NCBI RefSeq assembly: GCF_900102785.1
Contig: NZ_FNGC01000002.1
Coordinates: forward strand, 62,001 to 126,000
Reading direction: 5' to 3'
Origin: Arthrobacter sp. ok362
Lineage (GTDB): Bacteria > Actinomycetota > Actinomycetes > Actinomycetales > Micrococcaceae
Length of the DNA stretch: 64,000 bases
A program made the position numbers and the translations under genes. Shown here one piece after another: positions 58,736-64,000 of this stretch. Under the pieces are notes generated by a model. It was not told where the DNA came from. It ran no database searches and saw nothing but the letters and a program-made list of their open reading frames with translations. Within the stretch, counting starts at the first letter, position 1, and the number at the start of each line of letters is the position of its first letter.

Positions 58736-60073
58736 ATGGAACCACTACTGAAAGTTTTGCGGCATGGGGGCGCCCCCGCGGCGGCCGTTCTCTTCTTCAC
58801 GCTGTGGTGCGTGGCTGAGGCCGGCCGGATGGGGGCCGGTCCTGGCCCGGGTCTCGATAATTGGTCAGGGAGCTGGCCGCTGGCCTTGATGACATTGGCG
58901 ATTGCCACGGCCGCCTGGAAACCGCTGGTGTCCCTCGGGTTCACGGTTGCACTCCTCGCCGGCCAGGTAGGCCAGGCCCTGCCGCCGATGGCTTCCAATC
59001 ATTGGGCCATCTATCTCGGCTCCTTCATCGCTCTTGGCTTCATTCTGTGGACCGCACCACGGCGGATGCGGTACATCGCGGCGGCGGCCAACCTGGCGTT
59101 CGCGGCCCTCATGACCTTCCTCATGCTCTCCTGGAGATATGGCGACGGTGTCGGATGGTACCCGCCTGCGTACGCCGGTGACCGGTGGATGCTACAGGAC
59201 TATGGCTGGCAGCTGTTTGCGCTCCTCCTGCTAATCGCCGGAGCCTGTGCCGCCGTCGGGCTGGCACTGGCCCTCTACGAGGAGCGCGGCAGCCTCTTCC
59301 GTGACCGGACCATCGCCCAGACCAGCCTCCGGGAAGCCGAGGTGGACTTGATCGTGGAGCAGGAACGGACGCGGATCGGCCGCGACCTGCACGACGTCCT
59401 GGCCCATTCCCTCGCCGTCATCGCGGCCCAGGCGGACGGCACCCGCTACTTGAGCAAGGACCAGCCGAGGGGCGTGCTGAACGCCCTGGAAAACATCTCG
59501 ACGTCGGCTCGGAGCGCCCTGGTGGACGCGCAGCGCGTCATCGAGGGGGTGCACGACGACGGCGCCGTCACCCCACAGCCCCGGCTCAGCGACGTCGGAC
59601 CCCTGGTCGCGCGCATGCAGGACAGCCTCGCCATCGAACAGAGCGAGTCCGGTGCGCCCGCAGCGCTCTCCGCCGGGCAGCAGCTCGCGGTCTTCCGGAT
59701 CATCCAGGAATGCCTGACCAACGCGCTCAAACACGGCGGCCGGGGCACGTCCGTGCGGCTGCACCTGGACTGGAGCGGGCCCGGGCTGACCCTGCATGTG
59801 GCATCCGGGATCCCGGCCGCGGCGGATAGCCCGGACCGCACCGCCGAAACGCGGATGGGCCGCGGCCTCGCGGGGATGCGGGAACGCGCCCACCTCGCAG
59901 GAGGCTGGATGACGGCCGGTCCCGACGGTGAGCAGTACCGGGTGACCGTCTTTATCCCCTACGGCGCGACGGTTGCCGACGCCGCTGCCGCCGTCCCGGG
60001 CGCAGAGGCACAGCTGGCACCCGCGGCGGCACACCCGGACTTGGCGCTGGAAGGGGCCGGCGACCGTGGCTGA
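58736..60073 (+). CDS. Sensor histidine kinase (NarL-type two-component system)
   Basis: 445 residues from ATG 58736 (AGGGTGA upstream). There are four to five N-terminal membrane helices, with a short periplasmic part. The HisKA_3 motif is EQERTRIGRDLHDVLAHSLAVIAAQADGTRYL (His phosphorylated in RDLHDVLAHS). The HATPase_c domain includes QECLTNALKHGGRGTSVRLHLD and GRGLAGMRERAHLAGG. The regulator gene starts inside its end. Confidence 0.9.
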   Translation: MEPLLKVLRHGGAPAAAVLFFTLWCVAEAGRMGAGPGPGLDNWSGSWPLALMTLAIATAAWKPLVSLGFTVALLAGQVGQALPPMASNHWAIYLGSFIALGFILWTAPRRMRYIAAAANLAFAALMTFLMLSWRYGDGVGWYPPAYAGDRWMLQDYGWQLFALLLLIAGACAAVGLALALYEERGSLFRDRTIAQTSLREAEVDLIVEQERTRIGRDLHDVLAHSLAVIAAQADGTRYLSKDQPRGVLNALENISTSARSALVDAQRVIEGVHDDGAVTPQPRLSDVGPLVARMQDSLAIEQSESGAPAALSAGQQLAVFRIIQECLTNALKHGGRGTSVRLHLDWSGPGLTLHVASGIPAAADSPDRTAETRMGRGLAGMRERAHLAGGWMTAGPDGEQYRVTVFIPYGATVADAAAAVPGAEAQLAPAAAHPDLALEGAGDRG

Positions 60074-60746
60074 TGCCGTCGAGGCCATCCGTGTGGCGAT
60101 CGTCGATGACCAGCCCCTGTTCCGCGCGGGAATCCGGATGCTGGTGGAAAGCCAGCAGGATATGGCGATCTCCTGGGAAGCCGGCGACGGCGCGCAGGCG
60201 GCGGCGTTCGCCGTCGAGCGGTGCCCGGACGTGGTGCTCATGGACCTGCGCATGCCGGTGCTGGACGGCGTCGGCGCCACGCGGCGGATCGTGCAGCAGG
60301 CAGACGCGACCGGGACCGGCGTACCTAAGATCATCGCACTGACCACCTTCAACCGCGACCAGGCGGTGGTCGACGCTGTGCACGCCGGGGCCAGCGGCTA
60401 CCTGCTCAAGAGCGCCGAACCGGAGTTCCTCCTCGCTGCGATCCGCACCGTGTACTCGGGGTACTCCGTGATTGCCCCGGGATCCGTCCAGGCCCTGTTC
60501 CAGCACGCGGCCCGGACCCTTCCCACCGGAGGGCCGGACCTGTCCGTGCTGGAGGTGCTTTCGGCCCGGGAACGGGACGTTTTCCTGCTCGCGGCCAAGG
60601 GGCTGGGCAACGGGGAAATAGCCGCAAGCCTGTTCGTTTCAGAGGCGACCGTCAAGACACACCTCAGGAGCGTGCTGGACAAGCTGGGGGTCGGGACCAG
60701 GCTTCAGCTGGTGGCCTTCGCCTATGAACGCCGGCTCCTAGGCTGA
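60066..60746 (+). CDS. LuxR/NarL-family response regulator
   Basis: 226 residues from GTG 60066, which overlaps the kinase stop by 8 bases. The receiver domain has the acidic pair in VAIVDDQPLFRAG, the phosphorylated Asp in CPDVVLMDLRMPVLDGV and the Lys in YLLKSAEPE. The C-terminal LuxR HTH is LSARERDVFLLAAKGLGNGEIAASLFVSEATVKTHLRSVLDKLG. It controls unknown targets in concert with the kinase. Confidence 0.92.
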   Translation: MADAVEAIRVAIVDDQPLFRAGIRMLVESQQDMAISWEAGDGAQAAAFAVERCPDVVLMDLRMPVLDGVGATRRIVQQADATGTGVPKIIALTTFNRDQAVVDAVHAGASGYLLKSAEPEFLLAAIRTVYSGYSVIAPGSVQALFQHAARTLPTGGPDLSVLEVLSARERDVFLLAAKGLGNGEIAASLFVSEATVKTHLRSVLDKLGVGTRLQLVAFAYERRLLG

Positions 60747-60824
60747 CCCGCCGGTTGGGACCGGCCAATGGGACCGCCGGCTGAGACCCGCCGGCCCGCG
60801 GCCGGCGACCTCAAGCCCGTTCGG

Positions 60825-62270
60825 TCAGAAGCTCGTCGTCTGCGTCAGATAGCCGTAGTACCGCGACCCGATCGGGTGGACAGGATCGCCGCCGAAACCG
60901 TAGTCGTTGTGCCGCTTCGTGTACGACTTCGTCGCGTGCAGGTAATCCGCCATGACCTGCTCGGCTGAACCCGTGCATTCGTTCTGGCTGATGCACAGGG
61001 CAACGGAACCTGCCACGGCCGGGCTGGCGAAGCTGGTGCCGTTGCTTACGTTGTAGCCGCCGGGCCAGGTGGAGAGCATGCACATTCCGGGCCCGGAGAC
61101 CGTGTGGGCCTTGTCGGCGCTCGTGGTGGCGAAGTTGGAGAAGAATGCCGGCTGGTCATCCTTTTGCCCGTACTTCGAAAAGTCGTCGGGGCCGCAGGTC
61201 GGGGCGGCCTCGCCGCCGGCCTTTCCGTCGAAGTCGCCCATGGCGGTGGCGGTCAGCACCTGGTCGTAGGTGGCCGGCACTGTGTTGGCGAAGTCCTGAC
61301 TCTCGTTGCCGGCCGCGACAGCGTACGTGACGCCGGCCCGGACAGAACGGCAGATGGCGTAGTGCATCGGGTCTGTGCCCTTGCCGCAATTGGGCGTGTC
61401 CGGGGCGCCGCCGGCGATGCTGATGTTGGCCACCGCGATGTCGTTGTCCTCGTTATCGTCCGTGCGCGTCGAGGTCACCCAGTCAATGGCGCAGATCAGG
61501 CTCTGCTCGGAGATCAGGCCGGCGTTGTCAACCACCCGGACGGACCACAGCGGGGTACCCGGGGCGGTCCCGATGACCCCTTGACCGTTGTCCCGGGCGC
61601 CGATTACGCCCGCGACAAATGTCCCGTGCCCCAAAACGTCAACGGGGGTCACGTCCACGGGCGAGCCGGACTGGCAGTCAACCCCGCCCTTGACGTTCAG
61701 GTCCGGGTGGGTCGCATCGATGCCGCTGTCGATCACGGCGACGTTGACATTGATCCGATCCGGCCCCCTGTCGAGGGCCTTCCGGACGTCTGAGTCGGTT
61801 CCGGCGATCCGCTTCCGCCAGAAGGGTGTCTTCTGGGTGGCCGCGGACCCAAGATCCCGCGGTTGCTGGAATGTCCGGCCCGCGGTGACGAAGTCGACGT
61901 TGGGGTTGGCCTGGAGGCGTTGCGCCTGGGACGCCGTCATGGTTGCCGAGTAGCCCTTCACGGCGTTGCGGTAGACCTTCGATGCCGTGAACCCGTAGGC
62001 GCTTTGCTGGGCGGCCGCCGCGGCGCCGGCGTCCACCACGCCGTCCTTGAGCACCACAATGTAGCTTTGCGCCCTCTGGGCCGCGGACGAGGGGGCGGCC
62101 GCCGCCAGACCGAAGCCGGAGACCAGCGCCACGACTGTCAGCGAGGCCAGTGCACGCCGGAACCGAAGTCGGTCCGGTCTGGGAAGGGCGCTGCGCCGGC
62201 GTCTGCGCGGGACCCGCGCCACCGATGTTAGCTGCGGGTCTGATGCCTTGCGGCTGGCTTGGCTGAACAT
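60825..62270 (-). CDS. Secreted subtilisin-like serine protease (S8)
   Basis: 481 residues with GGGAGG before the ATG. A long N-terminus with RRRRR precedes the membrane stretch ALASLTVVALVSGFGLAAAAPSSAAQ, the signal peptide. An I9 inhibitor propeptide follows (QSYIVVLKDGVVDAGAAAAAQQ). The catalytic triad is Asp in VAVIDSGIDATHPDLN, His in LGHGTFVAGVIGA, and Ser in NGTSFASPAVAG. Several Cys residues (CGKGTDPMHYAIC, CGPDD, CMLS, CISQNEC) suggest disulfides. It degrades extracellular protein. Confidence 0.9.
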   Translation of the reverse strand: MFSQASRKASDPQLTSVARVPRRRRRSALPRPDRLRFRRALASLTVVALVSGFGLAAAAPSSAAQRAQSYIVVLKDGVVDAGAAAAAQQSAYGFTASKVYRNAVKGYSATMTASQAQRLQANPNVDFVTAGRTFQQPRDLGSAATQKTPFWRKRIAGTDSDVRKALDRGPDRINVNVAVIDSGIDATHPDLNVKGGVDCQSGSPVDVTPVDVLGHGTFVAGVIGARDNGQGVIGTAPGTPLWSVRVVDNAGLISEQSLICAIDWVTSTRTDDNEDNDIAVANISIAGGAPDTPNCGKGTDPMHYAICRSVRAGVTYAVAAGNESQDFANTVPATYDQVLTATAMGDFDGKAGGEAAPTCGPDDFSKYGQKDDQPAFFSNFATTSADKAHTVSGPGMCMLSTWPGGYNVSNGTSFASPAVAGSVALCISQNECTGSAEQVMADYLHATKSYTKRHNDYGFGGDPVHPIGSRYYGYLTQTTSF

Positions 62271-62391
62271 CGTGGCCTCCCATTAAGCGAGTTCGCTAAT
62301 TCGAGTGCCCCCCGCCCATATCTTAAGCCTCCGGTCGCGTCTTACACCCGGGCCCTTTGGAAAAACTTGTGCCGGGCGTTCGGCAGCTGCC

Positions 62392-63768
62392 TCAGACGAG
62401 GCTGTCTTCCCTTGCAGGAGCCGGTACATTCCCGGGCGCCCGGGCGGCCGCGTGGGCTGCCGTCGCGGCGTGCTCCGCGTGCACGGCGTGCTCCGCGTGC
62501 TCCGCGCGGACGTGGTGGCCGAACGGGCTGAACCGGCTGAAACCGAGTTCGGCAAAGGCATACGCGGTTTCGGCGTGCTCGGACCGGTCGACTCCGGCGA
62601 GCTCGTCCTCGCGGCTGACCCGGAACCCGAGCGTCTTGTGGATGGCGAGTCCGATCACCGCGGTCCCGAGGCCGGACACCGCCACCGTGATGAGGACGGC
62701 CACAGTCTGTGCGATGAGCTGGTGGAGCCCGCCGCCGTAGAACAGCCCGCCGCCTGCGCCGTCCACCGGGAGGGCAATGAAGCCCAGGGCAAGGGTGCCG
62801 ATGAGGCCGGCGCCGAGGTGGACGCCGACGACGTCGAGCGAGTCGTCGAAGCCAAACTTGAACTTTAGGTCCACGAACACCACGCAGGCCGCACCGGCCA
62901 CGAAGCCCAGGCCCAGCGCGGCGAGGGGGCTGATGTTGGCGCACGACGGCGTGATCGCCACCAGGCCGGCAACGGCGCCGGACGCGGCGCCCAGGGAGGT
63001 GGGGTGGCCGTGGCGGATTTTCTCCGCGACCAGCCAACTGATCATGGCCGCGGCGGGGGCGGCCAGGGTGTTCACCCAGATTAGGCCGGCCTGCTCCACG
63101 GTGGTGGCGGCGCCGGCGTTGAAGCCGAACCAGCCGAACCACAGGATGCCCGCGCCGAGCATGATGAAGGGGATGTTGTGGGGGCGGTGGCCGGGGTCCT
63201 TGCCGAAGCCATGCCGGTTGCCCAGGATCAGGACCAAAACCAGGGCCGCGGTCCCCGAGGCGATTTCCACCACGGTGCCGCCGGCGAAGTCGATGACCTG
63301 GCCGAAGACGGCACTCACGGCACCGCCGGCACTCATGAGGCCGCCGCCCCAGACCATGAAGGCCAACGGGCAGTAGACGAGGGTGATCCAGACCGGGACG
63401 AACAGGGCCCAGGAGGTGAATTTCGCGCGGTCCGCGATGGCGCCGCTGATGAGGGCCACCGTGAGGATGGCAAACGTGGCGCTGTAGCCGGCCTTGATCA
63501 AGTCGGGCGACCCGATGAGGCCGCTCAGGCCGAAGCTGGCGAACGGGTTGCCGAACACGCCGAGGACGCCTTGCCCGGTGCTCATCGAGTAGCCCCAGAG
63601 GACCCACACCACGCCGACAATCCCGATGGAGACGAAGCTCATCATCATCATGTTGAGCGAGGCCTTGGCCCGGGTCATGCCGCCGTAAAACAGGCCCAGT
63701 GCAGGGGTCATGAGCAGGACGAGCGCCGCAGAAACAATCATCCAGACGCTTCCAGCAGTGAGTTCCAC
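62392..63768 (-). CDS. amt: Ammonium transporter with His-rich C-terminal tail
   Basis: 458 residues from GTG 63768 (AAGGGACC upstream). Eleven membrane helices of the Amt/Rh family: LTAGSVWMIVSAALVLLMTPALGLFYGGMTRAKASLNMMMMSF; the pore His residues are in GAASGAVAGLVAITP-associated helices and the twin-His helices (LDVVGVHLGAGLIGTL). The C-terminal 45 residues are unusual: FSPFGHHVRAEHAEHAVHAEHAATAAHAAARAP, with some nine His. It moves ammonium across the membrane. There is no adjacent glnK in the window. Confidence 0.9.
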   Translation of the reverse strand: MELTAGSVWMIVSAALVLLMTPALGLFYGGMTRAKASLNMMMMSFVSIGIVGVVWVLWGYSMSTGQGVLGVFGNPFASFGLSGLIGSPDLIKAGYSATFAILTVALISGAIADRAKFTSWALFVPVWITLVYCPLAFMVWGGGLMSAGGAVSAVFGQVIDFAGGTVVEIASGTAALVLVLILGNRHGFGKDPGHRPHNIPFIMLGAGILWFGWFGFNAGAATTVEQAGLIWVNTLAAPAAAMISWLVAEKIRHGHPTSLGAASGAVAGLVAITPSCANISPLAALGLGFVAGAACVVFVDLKFKFGFDDSLDVVGVHLGAGLIGTLALGFIALPVDGAGGGLFYGGGLHQLIAQTVAVLITVAVSGLGTAVIGLAIHKTLGFRVSREDELAGVDRSEHAETAYAFAELGFSRFSPFGHHVRAEHAEHAVHAEHAATAAHAAARAPGNVPAPAREDSLV

Positions 63769-64000
63769 CGGCGGGTCCCTTCTCGTCAGTCTTCCGTACC
63801 GGGACGCGTCGCCGCCGGCCCCCCGATCCGGATTCAATCGTCGCGGAGCCATGTTTCCGGCAGTGGGGTGAAAAGTTGCGGGCACGTTACAGGAATCGCG
63901 GCGGCGTGAAGTTCGCGTGACCGGCATGTTTCAGGAATGTAAACGGGTCCTCAAACGGCCGCCGGATTGCCGAGCGGAATCTCAAGGCAGCGGCCGGACG

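Noticed and set aside
1..64000. CRISPR arrays, rRNA and tRNA genes
   Set aside because: No regularly spaced direct repeats, no rRNA-like blocks and no recognisable tRNA cloverleaf with CCA-proximal GGTTCGAATCC-type arm were seen by eye; a covariance search would be decisive.

Overview
The window looks like a chromosomal segment of a high-GC actinobacterium, most likely Micrococcaceae (Arthrobacter/Pseudarthrobacter type). The reasons are the strong G/C bias at third codon positions, many GTG starts and ATGA-type gene overlaps, an actinobacterial LexA box (TCGAA-N6-TTCGA) at umuD, an F420-type NADP oxidoreductase, and a multi-gene Asp23/Gls24 locus with AmaP-like membrane anchors. The genus is inference. 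No rRNA, tRNA or CRISPR array was seen.

Layout. (1) 1-8.8 kb: the 3' part of a tyrosine recombinase, then a four-gene overlapping ABC exporter operon (two large FtsX-type permeases, two ATPases, the first with a C-terminal AbrB-like domain). Its base composition is less GC-rich than the rest. (2) 8.8-9.3 kb: debris with a probable IstB remnant. (3) 9.3-11.7 kb: a LexA-controlled umuD-umuC-DUF6504 mutagenesis operon. (4) 11.7-15.9 kb: a divergent Asp23/Gls24 envelope-stress locus. One arm holds an ECF sigma factor, a zinc anti-sigma/Asp23 fusion and an Asp23 protein. The other holds two Asp23-type proteins, a DUF2273-like protein and two AmaP-like anchors. (5) 16.1-20.3 kb: a frameshifted Orn/Lys/Arg decarboxylase, small genes, and an ArsR-ArsC fusion with a VOC protein. 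(6) 20.4-27.3 kb: a fructan locus with fructokinase, a fructose-type ABC ATPase and permease, a substrate-binding gene that has lost its 5' part, and a secreted GH32 levanase behind a LacI-type operator. (7) 27.5-34.4 kb: NYN nuclease, small ORFs, CPA1 antiporter, unusual pyruvate-kinase-like protein and a lipoprotein. (8) 34.7-37.8 kb: a molybdate operon (HTH-TOBE regulator, modA, modB, modC). (9) 37.9-42.2 kb: SRPBCC proteins, a leaderless ArsR-type regulator, quinone oxidoreductase, hydrolase and DinB-like protein. (10) 42.3-48.4 kb: PucR regulator, glutaminase, amino acid permease and a ThDP enzyme. (11) 48.6-64 kb: acyl-CoA ligase with MBL hydrolase, NCS1 permease, F420 oxidoreductase, LssY-like protein, a two-component system, a subtilisin and an ammonium transporter.

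Two dispersed hairpin families run through the right two thirds. One is a set of four downstream-of-gene hairpins sharing the stem GACGACGGCGGG/CCCGCCGTCGTC. The other is a REP-like palindrome built on CGCCGGAA; two near-identical copies of it bracket the F420 oxidoreductase gene.

The leads judged most worth following are the ATPase-AbrB fusion exporter, the ZAS-Asp23 fusion anti-sigma factor, the broken fructose importer next to a levanase with a large insertion, and the two hairpin families.
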